Assembly: GCF_004331265.1 (NCBI RefSeq)
Contig: NZ_SJOO01000001.1
Location: 1 to 64,000, forward strand
Origin: Enterobacter wuhouensis
Lineage (GTDB): Bacteria > Pseudomonadota > Gammaproteobacteria > Enterobacterales > Enterobacteriaceae
Direction: 5' to 3'
Length of the DNA: 64,000 nt
The translations under genes were made by a program, and so were the position numbers. Shown piece by piece: positions 50,828 through 58,949 of the stretch (its first letter is position 1; each line of letters starts with the position of its first letter). Under the pieces are notes generated by a model, which saw nothing but the letters and a program-made list of their open reading frames with translations, searched no databases and was not told where the DNA came from.

Positions 50828-51370
50828 ATGCATTCACTTGCGTATCAACACAATACCGGAATACACCCGGGAGCGATGATAAACCGCGCTCAAGCTAAGG
50901 CGGTGCCGGACCACGAAAAGATCCGCGATGCGGTCCGGGCATGGTCTTCGGCGCTGGACAATCAGGACGTCGTTTCGGCGCTGATCATCAACGAATACCG
51001 GGAGCAGGGCGGGACCGCCATCAGCTTTCCGGACGACATCAGCCGGGCGCGCCAGAAGCTCTTTCGCTTCCTGGATAACCGCTTCGACTCCGAGCAGTAC
51101 CGCGAGAACGTGCGCCATCTGACACCCGCAATCATGGCGGTCCTGCCGCTGGAATTTCGCAACCGTCTGGCGCCGAAGAACGACACGATGTCGCTAATCG
51201 CCTCTGCAATGAAAGAGTGTGCCGAGGCTAAACAGGCAGTGCTTCTGGACGCTCCAGAGCATCAGAAGCTGAAAGAGGTAAGCGAGGGCATAGCGTCACT
51301 ATTCCGTCTCATGCCGGAGCAGGTAGGGCCGCTGATGACGATGGTCACATCGATGTTGGGGGTTATGTGA
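50828..51370 (+). CDS. YdaT-family protein (CII-like position)
   Basis: 180 residues of the YdaT family: ALIINEYREQGG and LTPAIMAVLPLEFRNRL match Rac/CP-933P YdaT. YdaT from CP-933P has been shown to act as a CII equivalent, although the pair was first viewed as a toxin system. No separate cII-like gene is seen, so the same role is likely here. Confidence 0.78.
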   Translation: MHSLAYQHNTGIHPGAMINRAQAKAVPDHEKIRDAVRAWSSALDNQDVVSALIINEYREQGGTAISFPDDISRARQKLFRFLDNRFDSEQYRENVRHLTPAIMAVLPLEFRNRLAPKNDTMSLIASAMKECAEAKQAVLLDAPEHQKLKEVSEGIASLFRLMPEQVGPLMTMVTSMLGVM

Positions 51371-51498
51371 GAACTACAGAAATGGCGAAAGCCGGTCTGC
51401 GGGAACAGAACCGACTTTCTGGTGCAACAAACGTCAGTCAATTGCGAGGTCATTATGACAAACGCTAATCCAAAAAGCCAGGCGCAGGAGGTTTAACT

Positions 51499-52488
51499 GT
51501 GTCGAACGTCGCTTACGCAAATTTCGCGGCGCACTCAGCCGCAAGGAGCAACAGGATGGAGAACCAGAAGTCTGGTTACGTCCCGTTGTACCGGAGCATC
51601 AAGAAGAAGTCCTGGGCTAAGGATGTTTTCCTGCGCGCGCTGTGGGAGAACCTGCTCATAGACGCAGCCAGACAGCCCTACACTGCATTCTTCAAGGGCA
51701 AGCAATGGCCTCTGCAACCCGGTCAACTGGTCGTCACTGCTGCAGATCTTGGCCTTCAGTTGTGTGACCGTCAGGGCAACCCGACAAGCCGCGACGCAGT
51801 GGAGAGAATGCTGTCAGTTTTCGTCCGCGAAGGGATGATTTCCATCGAGGGAGAGAAGCGAAAAGGCAGGGTGATCACCATCACAAATTACGTCGAATAT
51901 GCTCAAAAAATGGACGATTTACCCGCACATAAAGCCGCACATACAGGCGCACATGACGAGTCCAGTAATGGCGGGGGTTCAGATGGGTATGCCGCACATA
52001 AGGCCGCACAATTCCCCGCACATCATGAACAAGAAGGTAATAACAAGAATATAAATAACTCTACGTCCGAGAATTCTGACGAATCCTCTGACAAGCCAGG
52101 AAAGAAACCTCCTGTGTTGAAATCTGAAGCAGCAATTCAGAGCGGCACAAAATGGGGGAACTCTGAAGACCTACGCTGCGCTGAATGGCTGTTCGCCATG
52201 GTGCAGAACATTTCACCATCTGCCAAAAAACCAAACTACGCATCGTGGGCTAACGACATCCGCCTGATGCGCGAGCGTGACGATCGTACCCATTACGAAA
52301 TCGCCGCCCTGTTCAAATGGGCCTGTAACGACAAGTTCTGGAAGGGGAATGTTCTATGCCCGGCAACGCTGCGCGACAAGTGGACCCAACTCGATATCAA
52401 ACGCAACAAGCAGCAGACAGGCGAAGAACCTGGCAAGCCGGAACTGGACTTCAACAACACTGACTGGGCCTATGAGGTGATGCGATGA
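51499..52488 (+). CDS. O-like phage replication initiator, contains ori iterons
   Basis: 329 residues; N-terminal winged-helix DNA-binding part (about 25-140: SGYVPLYRSIKKKSWAKD), a low-complexity His/Ala linker (about 140-215) and a C-terminal domain that should contact P/DnaB. GTG start with CAGGAGG upstream. The linker is encoded by the ori repeats, as in lambda O. Followed by P with a 4-base overlap. Confidence 0.83.
   Translation: MSNVAYANFAAHSAARSNRMENQKSGYVPLYRSIKKKSWAKDVFLRALWENLLIDAARQPYTAFFKGKQWPLQPGQLVVTAADLGLQLCDRQGNPTSRDAVERMLSVFVREGMISIEGEKRKGRVITITNYVEYAQKMDDLPAHKAAHTGAHDESSNGGGSDGYAAHKAAQFPAHHEQEGNNKNINNSTSENSDESSDKPGKKPPVLKSEAAIQSGTKWGNSEDLRCAEWLFAMVQNISPSAKKPNYASWANDIRLMRERDDRTHYEIAALFKWACNDKFWKGNVLCPATLRDKWTQLDIKRNKQQTGEEPGKPELDFNNTDWAYEVMR
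51925..52072 (+). other. Phage replication origin: six iterons and AT-rich element
   Basis: GCACAT occurs at 51925, 51937, 51949, 51994, 52006 (as GCACAA) and 52018, i.e. two groups of three with exact 12-base spacing, mostly within CCGCACATA. Directly after them 52029-52072 is A-rich (AAGAATATAAATAACT). This repeats the lambda ori plan: iterons plus unwinding element inside the O gene. Confidence 0.75.
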
Positions 52489-53174
52489 AATCTCTTGCAG
52501 AGCAGATGCGTAACCACGACCGCGAGCAGATGAGCCGCATGGCCCATAACCTGCCAGAGCAGTACCAGGAGCGTGCGTCTGTCGAGCAGGTGGCTCAGGT
52601 ATTCAACAAGCTGTTCAACGAGCTGCGCGCCGCTTTCCCGGCCAGTATGGCGAACTTCCGCAACCAGGACGACCTGAACGAATTCCGCCGTCAGTGGCTG
52701 CTGGCGTTTCAGGAGAACGGGATCCACTCAATGGCCCAGGTCGATGCAGGTATGCGCGTCGCCCGCCGCCAGGAGCGTCCATTCATGCCTTCGCCGGGCC
52801 AGTTCGTCGCCTGGTGCAAAAAGAGTGGCGGGGCGCTGGGTGTCACCGTTGACCAGGTGATCGCCGAATACTGGGACTGGCGGAACCGTTCGTTCGAATT
52901 CACCTCCAGTGAGCAATTCCCCTGGTCGCAGCCGGTCATGTACCACATCTGCGTCGAGTTGCGCCACCGCAGCACAGAGCGCCAGTTAACGCATGGTGAG
53001 CTGGCACGCGAAGCGGGCGATCTGCTGGATATGTGGGAGAAGCGCGTTACCGAGGGTAAACCAGTGCCGCCGGTACGCCGGGCAATTGCAGCACCGGCTG
53101 CCCAGCACGGGCCGACGCCGATCCAACTGCTCCAGGCGAAGTACAATCGCAACAAGTCGAACGGGATGGTGTGA
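52485..53174 (+). CDS. P-type replication protein (helicase loader)
   Basis: 229 residues similar to lambda P across the length (NHDREQMSRMAHNLPEQY, FRRQWLLAFQENGI, RPFMPSPGQFVAWC). It recruits host DnaB to the O-ori complex. Confidence 0.93.
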   Translation: MKSLAEQMRNHDREQMSRMAHNLPEQYQERASVEQVAQVFNKLFNELRAAFPASMANFRNQDDLNEFRRQWLLAFQENGIHSMAQVDAGMRVARRQERPFMPSPGQFVAWCKKSGGALGVTVDQVIAEYWDWRNRSFEFTSSEQFPWSQPVMYHICVELRHRSTERQLTHGELAREAGDLLDMWEKRVTEGKPVPPVRRAIAAPAAQHGPTPIQLLQAKYNRNKSNGMV

Positions 53175-53175
53175 G

Positions 53176-53520
53176 ATGACGACAACAATTCGTGACCAAC
53201 TGATGGCTGCACTGCGTAACAACCTGGGCCTCAATTCAGCGCTTCTGGCCTCCCTGGTTGGCATGACCAGCAAAAAGATATCGGGAACGATTAGCTCTTT
53301 GCTGGCTGATGGGCTGATTGCCTGTGAGGGGCGCTACGGCCAACGCATTTACCGATTGACCAGCTACGGCATGCGCTACGCGGCCGACACCGTTCCCGCC
53401 AGGAAGATTGGCACGACGCAACTGGTGCAGCGCACAGAGACAAACGTGATCTGCCCGGAGTGCCGCAACAGTGCGGTGATGAAACGAATTTTGATGGTTT
53501 GGGGGAGGGTAGGGGTATGA
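53176..53520 (+). CDS. Ren-like protein
   Basis: 114 residues: N-terminal winged helix (LNSALLASLVGMTSKKISGTI) and a C-terminal ICPECRNSAVMKRILMVWG segment that mirrors lambda Ren (ECRQSAAMKRVLAVYG). Lambda Ren protects from Rex exclusion. Starts one base after the P stop. Confidence 0.75.
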   Translation: MTTTIRDQLMAALRNNLGLNSALLASLVGMTSKKISGTISSLLADGLIACEGRYGQRIYRLTSYGMRYAADTVPARKIGTTQLVQRTETNVICPECRNSAVMKRILMVWGRVGV

Positions 53521-54089
53521 GCGTGAAACGTTATGAAGCTAATGGGTCATCATCGGTATCTGAAGATGCAAACGGCAGTCTTGTTGATTACAGCGACTAC
53601 GCAGCACTTCAGCAGAAGCTTGCAGCGTCTCAGCGCGAGTTCCGTGCTGCTGATGCGACTATCGAGAATCTGCAGATGCAGGTTGAGAAGCTGGCTGCGG
53701 AGAATGCGGGGCTGAAGTCGGTCATTGAATACTGCATTAATCCCGACAATCAGCCTGAATACCATGACCAGGGTATGGGATGTGGAGTTGAAGACCGCGG
53801 CTACCAGCGAGACGGTTATTCGGCCTGTTACTACGGATGGGAGTCGGCAATTGAACGCGTCTACTCAGAGGTTATCCCCGATGCCATTCCAGAAACCCCA
53901 GCCACCGATGCTTTCCTGGCTGAAGTGCGGGCGCAGGGCTTGGAACGCTTGGCGAAAGCTTGGTATGCGATTGCAAACGAAACATCCCCAGGAATTAGCA
54001 TTAGCGAGTCATCTCGTCTGAAATATCGGCAACGCGCCGATGACGTAGCTGATTTCGCGAATGAAATTCGCAAGGAGGCCGCCCAATGA
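53517..54089 (+). CDS. Ea22-like/Ead accessory protein
   Basis: 190 residues with a central coiled coil (AALQQKLAASQREFRAADATIENLQ region) and a C-terminal ALERLAKAW/ADDVADFANEIR pattern of Ea22-like phage proteins. ATGA overlap upstream. Function unknown. Confidence 0.65.
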   Translation: MSVKRYEANGSSSVSEDANGSLVDYSDYAALQQKLAASQREFRAADATIENLQMQVEKLAAENAGLKSVIEYCINPDNQPEYHDQGMGCGVEDRGYQRDGYSACYYGWESAIERVYSEVIPDAIPETPATDAFLAEVRAQGLERLAKAWYAIANETSPGISISESSRLKYRQRADDVADFANEIRKEAAQ

Positions 54090-54514
54090 GCAACATCGAC
54101 AAACGCGAACTGAGAAAAAAGCTTAATCGGCGCCTGAATGATGCTTTTGGTTTTCAAAGGACATCTGGAGGAAAGCACACCACGATCAGCTTAAGCATTG
54201 ATGAATGTAAATCCGTTCTCGTGGCGCTGGATGAGCTGGAAGCCAAAGACAAGCGTAATGCGGAGCTGGAAGACCTTCTTGAAGCTGAAATTAAGTCATG
54301 GATGCAACGGTACGATAGTGCAAATAACCGAAGAGAAGCCGCAGAGAAGCGGATTGCTGAGCTATCAAACCACCTCCAATGCGCGCACGCCTTTATCGAA
54401 CATACAGAGGCGTTTGGACACGCAGCTTCAAACGGGATTCTGTGCTGTGGTGATGCGCAGTGGAATATTGATGCGTCTAAGTTGGCACTGGCCGCAGCCG
54501 GTAAAGGAGAGTGA
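54086..54514 (+). CDS. Ea22-like/Ead accessory protein
   Basis: 142 residues, largely coiled coil (ALDELEAKDKRNAELEDLL and REAAEKRIAELS). ATGA-coupled to the gene before it. Function unknown. Confidence 0.62.
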   Translation: MSNIDKRELRKKLNRRLNDAFGFQRTSGGKHTTISLSIDECKSVLVALDELEAKDKRNAELEDLLEAEIKSWMQRYDSANNRREAAEKRIAELSNHLQCAHAFIEHTEAFGHAASNGILCCGDAQWNIDASKLALAAAGKGE

Positions 54515-54516
54515 AC

Positions 54517-55032
54517 ATGTCTTTAACACACGACGAACTTTGTCAGATCGCTTACTCCTTCCTGAAACGAAATGGCTTCAAGATCTGCTTTCATGATCGT
54601 TTTGTTGCAGTGACCAGCACCGGAGAGCAACCAGACGCGATGGGGTTCAGAAATTTTGCCTCCTGCTTGATAGAGGCTAAATGCTCACGCGCTGACCTTC
54701 TCGCTGACAGAAAAAAACGCTTCAGGCAGAACCCTGAACTTGGCATGGGTGACTGGCGGTTCTTCATCAGCGAGCCTGGAATCATCACTGTCGATGATTT
54801 GCCTGCCGGGTGGGGATTGCTGCACGTGGTAAACGGAAAGGTGCGAAAAGTTCATGGGTGGCCAGCGGGTAACTGCTGCTGGGGAAGCCCAGAAGATAAG
54901 CCATTTACAGGCAACAAGCAGGTTGAATGCGACTACATGCTGTCTGCATTGCGCCGCATGGAGCTGCGTGGCCATCTCAATGAAATTTATGACGGCGTAA
55001 TAGTCAACAAACCAGAAGGAAACGCAGCATGA
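54517..55032 (+). CDS. Unknown phage protein with E-x-K nuclease-like motif
   Basis: 171 residues. The segment DAMGFRNFASCLIEAKCSRADLLADRKKRFR has the D...ExK spacing seen in restriction-type nuclease folds, but this is weak evidence. Start ATG 54517 has AAAGGAGA upstream; a GTG at 54511 is an alternative. Coupled to the next gene by ATGA. Confidence 0.6.
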   Translation: MSLTHDELCQIAYSFLKRNGFKICFHDRFVAVTSTGEQPDAMGFRNFASCLIEAKCSRADLLADRKKRFRQNPELGMGDWRFFISEPGIITVDDLPAGWGLLHVVNGKVRKVHGWPAGNCCWGSPEDKPFTGNKQVECDYMLSALRRMELRGHLNEIYDGVIVNKPEGNAA

Positions 55033-55523
55033 GCACTATTACCAAAGACCAGGCGCAGAAAATAATTGAAGCAGCCGATGAGGTTATTACCGCACTGGCC
55101 GGAACAAACGAGGATGTTCACCCCGAAAGCGACAACATGCTCCGTTTATGGGATGACTTGAATGATCGTTACGCACCGCCCGAAGTTGTGCGAGAGCTGG
55201 CGCGTATCGCGCTGGCATCGCTCGAAGCGGAGCCTGTGGCGTATACCGACGCAGAGGAACTACGTTTTCCCCACGCTACAAGTGACATGTGGCCTGCCCC
55301 CTTGGGTCATGGGATGGACTTGCCGTTATACACCGCCCCGCCAGCACCGGCAGTTGACGCTGATGATAATTTCTATTCGTGGTTCGGTAGGGAATGGCAT
55401 GAGCATTATCAGCAGAACCAATACACCACTACAGCTAAGCAAATGCTTGGTGTTATGGCCGAATCAGCATGGAAAGCTGGTCGCCGCGCCGCCATGCTTA
55501 ACCAGGAGAAGAGCAATGGATAA
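55029..55523 (+). CDS. Ead-like accessory protein
   Basis: 164 residues with the common PLYTAPPAPAVD linker of phage Ead-type proteins and a C-terminal ESAWKAGRRAAM motif. Function unknown. Confidence 0.62.
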   Translation: MSTITKDQAQKIIEAADEVITALAGTNEDVHPESDNMLRLWDDLNDRYAPPEVVRELARIALASLEAEPVAYTDAEELRFPHATSDMWPAPLGHGMDLPLYTAPPAPAVDADDNFYSWFGREWHEHYQQNQYTTTAKQMLGVMAESAWKAGRRAAMLNQEKSNG

Positions 55524-55845
55524 TCGCTACGAAATAGCAGAGCAAAACGGAATGAGCCGAGAGTTTGCTGACTGGTTCTTTGATAACAAAAAAGCTGGCT
55601 GTGGAAACGTCTGGTTAATGATGATGGCGGCAATGTGGGAAGGGTGGCAAGGCTGCGCCGCCATGCTTCAGGGTGACGCAGGAAACTCTCCGGTGATTCC
55701 GGATGGTTGGGTGCTGGTGCCGGTTGAGCCGACCATGGCGATGCTGGACGAGTTCGACTCAATTATTGACTACGGCGCGGAAGACTCGAAGGAAGCATGG
55801 AGCAGACTTATCGCAACAGTGCCGCAGCAGGAGGTGAAGCCGTGA
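55516..55845 (+). CDS. Ead-like small protein
   Basis: 109 residues with the repeated phage motif VIPDGWVLVPVEPTMAML. Starts 8 bases inside the previous gene. Function unknown. Confidence 0.6.
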   Translation: MDNRYEIAEQNGMSREFADWFFDNKKAGCGNVWLMMMAAMWEGWQGCAAMLQGDAGNSPVIPDGWVLVPVEPTMAMLDEFDSIIDYGAEDSKEAWSRLIATVPQQEVKP

Positions 55846-56033
55846 CCTTCAACCGCTACGTAATCACCGTGGTGCTGCCGAATCTGATTTTCTGCAAATT
55901 AGTAGGCAAGCCAACTCTTGCAATCGAGAAGGCCGCGCGCAAAGTTCGCCTGGCGTGTGGTCGCCGCATGGAGCGCGTTATGAGGGATGCTCCGCCAAAG
56001 CGGAGGAATGACGAGCAAATTGACGATAATTAG
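55842..56033 (+). CDS. Small basic phage protein (GTG start)
   Basis: 63 residues from GTG 55842, which overlaps the previous stop (GTGA) and follows AGGAGG. One hydrophobic stretch (VITVVLPNLIF) then a basic tail. Unknown. Confidence 0.55.
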   Translation: MTFNRYVITVVLPNLIFCKLVGKPTLAIEKAARKVRLACGRRMERVMRDAPPKRRNDEQIDDN

Positions 56034-56104
56034 CATAGATATAAATCAAGGCCCTTAGTGGCCTTTTATTCTATGATAAACGGACTTTGTTTGAGAGTGA
56101 CACC

Positions 56105-56431
56105 ATGAAGCCCAAGAAGCTAAATGCTGAGCAGCAATACAAATTAGATATTGAGTTGGTCAAGAAGAAGCCTGCGAACCGGACCGAGGCAAAAGCCCAT
56201 TTGGCGGCACAGTTGAGGATCAGCAAGTACAAGGCGCAGAACTCATCCAAAATTCGCGTTGGCAGCTTCAGAGGAAAAAAGAAGGTGCATTTCAGTAATG
56301 CCGAAGAAGAAGCCAGGGCAGCACTAAATAAAGCAAATGCCATTAGATTTTCCCAAGGGGAAGTCGAGTCCGTCGATACGGATCGAATCCCAGAAAGTAA
56401 TAAACGCTGGCGCGGGAGAACTGCTGACTAA
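56105..56431 (+). CDS. Small basic protein upstream of the theta homologue
   Basis: 108 residues, very Lys/Arg/Ala-rich ([19 protein letters not shown]), possibly nucleic-acid binding. Its TAA overlaps the next ATG by one base, linking it to the theta homologue. Unknown. Confidence 0.6.
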   Translation: MKPKKLNAEQQYKLDIELVKKKPANRTEAKAHLAAQLRISKYKAQNSSKIRVGSFRGKKKVHFSNAEEEARAALNKANAIRFSQGEVESVDTDRIPESNKRWRGRTAD

Positions 56432-56688
56432 TGTCTGACTGGAACATTGCTGCGAAGCCACAGGAAGAGCGCGACAAGGTAAACGTTGACCTGGCAGCCT
56501 CCGGCGTGGCGTACAAAGAGCGCCTAAACATGCCGGTTATCGCTGAGGTGGTAATGCGAGAGCAACCAGAGCATTTGCGCGATTACTTCCTCGAGCGCCT
56601 GAAGTTTTATCGTGAGAAGTCGATATTCTTACCAAAACCATCTGATCCAAGATATGTCGATATGGCAGATCAAAATACGAAAAAGTAA
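56431..56688 (+). CDS. hot: HOT, homologue of DNA polymerase III theta (HolE)
   Basis: 85 residues matching phage P1 HOT and host HolE: start [20 protein letters not shown], core [20 protein letters not shown] and [19 protein letters not shown]. Theta binds and stabilises the epsilon proofreading subunit (DnaQ). The phage copy may replace host theta during phage replication. Confidence 0.9.
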   Translation: MSDWNIAAKPQEERDKVNVDLAASGVAYKERLNMPVIAEVVMREQPEHLRDYFLERLKFYREKSIFLPKPSDPRYVDMADQNTKK

Positions 56689-56695
56689 TAACAAT

Positions 56696-57199
56696 ATGAA
56701 ATTAAACAAAATATCTAAACCAGATGAAGAGCGTGGCTGGTCATTTGACCAGGCCAAGGTAAGAACAGACCTATTTCATCTTTTATCTATTTTTTTAGCA
56801 GAAAAGCAACTTGCAGACGAATTAACAGGTACAGATGATCCGTTGTGGATATTGGCATCTCTCGGTGAACCTGAAACTACTCGATTGCTAATCTCAACAG
56901 CTATAGTTGGCCGGGTTCTTGACGACAAGAGGCGACGGGAAGAGCATAGGGAAGAAATCACTGTTGGAAAATTGTTGATGAATGATGCCGTTACTAATCT
57001 GAGTATGAGAGAGGCGTTTAACAAAATCATTCATGCGGTTGAGTTCTCGCTATTTATGTCAGAACCTAACGAAAGGGGTTTTTGCTACTTAGCTCCCATG
57101 ATTGAGGTTTCTGGAACGTTAGGGAGAAACCAATGGAGTGCCGAGATCGATATCATCGAATACGTCAGGCAATTTCAAAGGGTATTTTTGTCAGAGTGA
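56696..57199 (+). CDS. AT-rich unknown protein (possible moron)
   Basis: 167 residues, mostly helical by appearance, no recognised motif. Base composition is more A+T-rich than its neighbours and there is no clear RBS, suggesting separate acquisition. Function unknown. Confidence 0.55.
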   Translation: MKLNKISKPDEERGWSFDQAKVRTDLFHLLSIFLAEKQLADELTGTDDPLWILASLGEPETTRLLISTAIVGRVLDDKRRREEHREEITVGKLLMNDAVTNLSMREAFNKIIHAVEFSLFMSEPNERGFCYLAPMIEVSGTLGRNQWSAEIDIIEYVRQFQRVFLSE

Positions 57200-57278
57200 C
57201 CACTCTCGCTTTGATTTTCCACAATCAACCCGCCATAATTAAGTCGTAGTCGGCCTGAACACCCGATTGCGACTTCTG

Positions 57279-57302
57279 CGCATTTAAGGGGACTTAAATG
57301 CG
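57279..57302 (+). promoter_or_regulatory. Hairpin covering the start of the ninB leader ORF
   Basis: Perfect 10-bp stem CGCATTTAAG/CTTAAATGCG with GGGA loop. The loop lies in the likely ribosome site (AAGGGG) and the right arm contains the ATG at 57298. Confidence 0.6.
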
Positions 57303-57393
57303 ACAACAATCTGAACTCCTCACCTTGTCACAGATGCAGAAATGCACCTGCGATTTTCTGCATTCTGCGTTACCTCTCGGAGGTGGCGCATGA
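57298..57393 (+). CDS. 31-residue leader ORF before ninB
   Basis: Short frame beginning MRQQSELLTLSQMQ and ending TGA inside the ninB ATGA. The overlap and AAGGGG site suggest translation and coupling to ninB; it could be a leader peptide. Confidence 0.45.
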   Translation: MRQQSELLTLSQMQKCTCDFLHSALPLGGGA

Positions 57394-57839
57394 AACAGCA
57401 CTACTGCATCGTTAACGATACCGTCAAAGACAACCTCATAGCATTCATCCGCACCATTCCGGTAAACCCGCGTGCGCCGATGGTGGTCGAGGCCCGGGAA
57501 GAAACGCGCACTGACAAGCAAAACCGTCTGATGTGGCCGCTGCTGAAAGACCTGTCTGATCAGGTTGTCTGGCACGGCGAAAAGCTGACCCGTGAAGAGT
57601 GGAAGGACCTCATCACCGTTCTGGTGAACCAAACCCAGGACCAGGAACAGAAATCCGCGCCAGGCATCAACGGCGGCCGCGTTTATTTCGGCGTCCGCAC
57701 TTCGAAATCTAGCAAGCGCTACATGGTCGACGTCATCGAGGCGATTTACTGGTTCGGCACCGACCGCGGCGTGAAGTTCTCCGAAGCATCCAGTAAGCGC
57801 ATCGCCTGGGCGCAAGAGTGGAGGGCTTCCCGTGGGTAG
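57390..57839 (+). CDS. ninB: NinB recombination protein
   Basis: 149 residues of the NinB (lambda Orf) family: DKQNRLMWPLLKDLSDQV and TSKSSKRYMVDVIEAIYWFG. Orf binds SSB-coated ssDNA and replaces RecFOR functions in phage recombination. RBS CGGAGG. Confidence 0.92.
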   Translation: MKQHYCIVNDTVKDNLIAFIRTIPVNPRAPMVVEAREETRTDKQNRLMWPLLKDLSDQVVWHGEKLTREEWKDLITVLVNQTQDQEQKSAPGINGGRVYFGVRTSKSSKRYMVDVIEAIYWFGTDRGVKFSEASSKRIAWAQEWRASRG

Positions 57840-58002
57840 TCCTCTAGCACGCGTCATCACAAACGAAATCTTCCGCGTTCCGGCGCGCCGCCAGCGCAAG
57901 CCAGCGGTTAAGGCGTCCGATATCCCGACCCTGAAGGACTACACCGCCAGCCTGGTGGATCAGAAATGGCTGCGCCTCGCGGCACGGAGGAATCATGCGT
58001 AA
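57832..58002 (+). CDS. ninE: NinE-like protein (GTG start)
   Basis: 56 residues from GTG 57832. The C-terminal half (KPAVKASDIPTLKDYTASL, then WLRLAARR) follows lambda NinE (KESDVKTFNYTAHL, WLRRRAR). Overlaps ninB by 8 and ninG by 8 bases. Function unknown. Confidence 0.7.
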   Translation: MGSPLARVITNEIFRVPARRQRKPAVKASDIPTLKDYTASLVDQKWLRLAARRNHA

Positions 58003-58636
58003 ACCATCCCGCCGTAAGTGCAAAGTATGCGGTGAATACTTCGTGCCGAAATTCCACGATATCCGGATCCGCTGGTGCTGCCCGGAGCACGGAGCAATCC
58101 TCGCAATGGAAGAACGCGAGAAGGAGAAGGTGAAAGCCGCGGCGAAGCGCATCAAGGAGCAGAAGGAGGCAGAGAAGGCCGGGCGCAAACGCCGAAAGGA
58201 ACGCCTGGCTGAGCTTCGGCCTGCCGGTTACTACAAAGCGCAGGCTCAGCAGGCATTCAACGCCTACATCCGCGCGCGCGATGCTGATTTGCCATGCATC
58301 AGCTGCGGTGAGACCAATCCGCCTGATCTGCATGGCGGCCAGTGGGACTGCGGCCACTTCAAAACGGTCGGCGCTAATCCTGAACTGCGCTTTGAAGAGC
58401 GCAACGCCCATAAACAATGCAAACCCTGCAATGCCGGGGCTGGGAAATACACTGCCAAAGAGGCGACTGTCGCGCAGCAATACGAAGTTGGCCTGGTCGC
58501 TCGTTACGGCCAGGAATACGTCGACTGGCTCAACGGTCCACACGAAATGACCAACTACCGACGTGAAGACTTCATCCGGATCCGCGATGAGTACCGCGCC
58601 AAGCTCAAAGCACTGAAACAGCGGGAGGCCGCATGA
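57995..58636 (+). CDS. ninG: NinG (Rap) recombination protein
   Basis: 213 residues, Holliday-junction/D-loop nuclease family of lambda Rap. N-terminal zinc-type CKVCGEYF...WCCPEH, a charged helix and a second cysteine set CISCGETNPP...CGHF and HKQCKPCNAG. RBS GGAGG. Confidence 0.93.
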   Translation: MRKPSRRKCKVCGEYFVPKFHDIRIRWCCPEHGAILAMEEREKEKVKAAAKRIKEQKEAEKAGRKRRKERLAELRPAGYYKAQAQQAFNAYIRARDADLPCISCGETNPPDLHGGQWDCGHFKTVGANPELRFEERNAHKQCKPCNAGAGKYTAKEATVAQQYEVGLVARYGQEYVDWLNGPHEMTNYRREDFIRIRDEYRAKLKALKQREAA

Positions 58637-58830
58637 TTTACGACCTCAAGCTTCCGCATTGGGCTTCACTGCTTAACTGCCCATTCTGTGGTGGTGAGGC
58701 AGAACTGGTTGCCGATGGCGATGGTGTTTATGCCGGATGCGCTACCAAGCAGTGCCTGATTAAGCCGATAACAGAAACCTACCCAACAAAGCGAGACGCA
58801 ATCCGCGCATGGAATCGGAGGCCATCATGA
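58633..58830 (+). CDS. Lar-family restriction-alleviation-like protein
   Basis: 65 residues with the Lar-type zinc motif CPFCGGEAELV and the closing KRDAIRAWNRR. Rac Lar eases type I restriction of incoming DNA. Coupled to ninG by ATGA. Activity inferred. Confidence 0.78.
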   Translation: MIYDLKLPHWASLLNCPFCGGEAELVADGDGVYAGCATKQCLIKPITETYPTKRDAIRAWNRRPS

Positions 58831-58949
58831 CCAGAGACGAGATAACCCGGTACCAGGCAGAAAGCGTAAAGCGCGCCAGCATGCCGCCAGTAGCAAAGCA
58901 CAGCCAGAATCAGACCAAAACCAATCAGTCTCAGAAGGAAGCCGCATGA
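58827..58949 (+). CDS. 40-residue phage protein, unknown
   Basis: Begins MTRDEITRYQAESVKRAS, polar Gln/Asn/Lys-rich. ATGA overlaps on both sides (lar and Q genes) support it. Function unknown. Confidence 0.6.
   Translation: MTRDEITRYQAESVKRASMPPVAKHSQNQTKTNQSQKEAA

Noticed and set aside
50571..51370. Toxin-antitoxin system (YdaS/YdaT)
   Set aside because: The position directly behind PR and the known CII-like role of YdaT fit lysogeny control better than an addiction module.
51382..51468. 28-codon ORF between ydaT and the O-like gene
   Set aside because: It has a start and stop but no clear RBS or family; too short to support without homologues.
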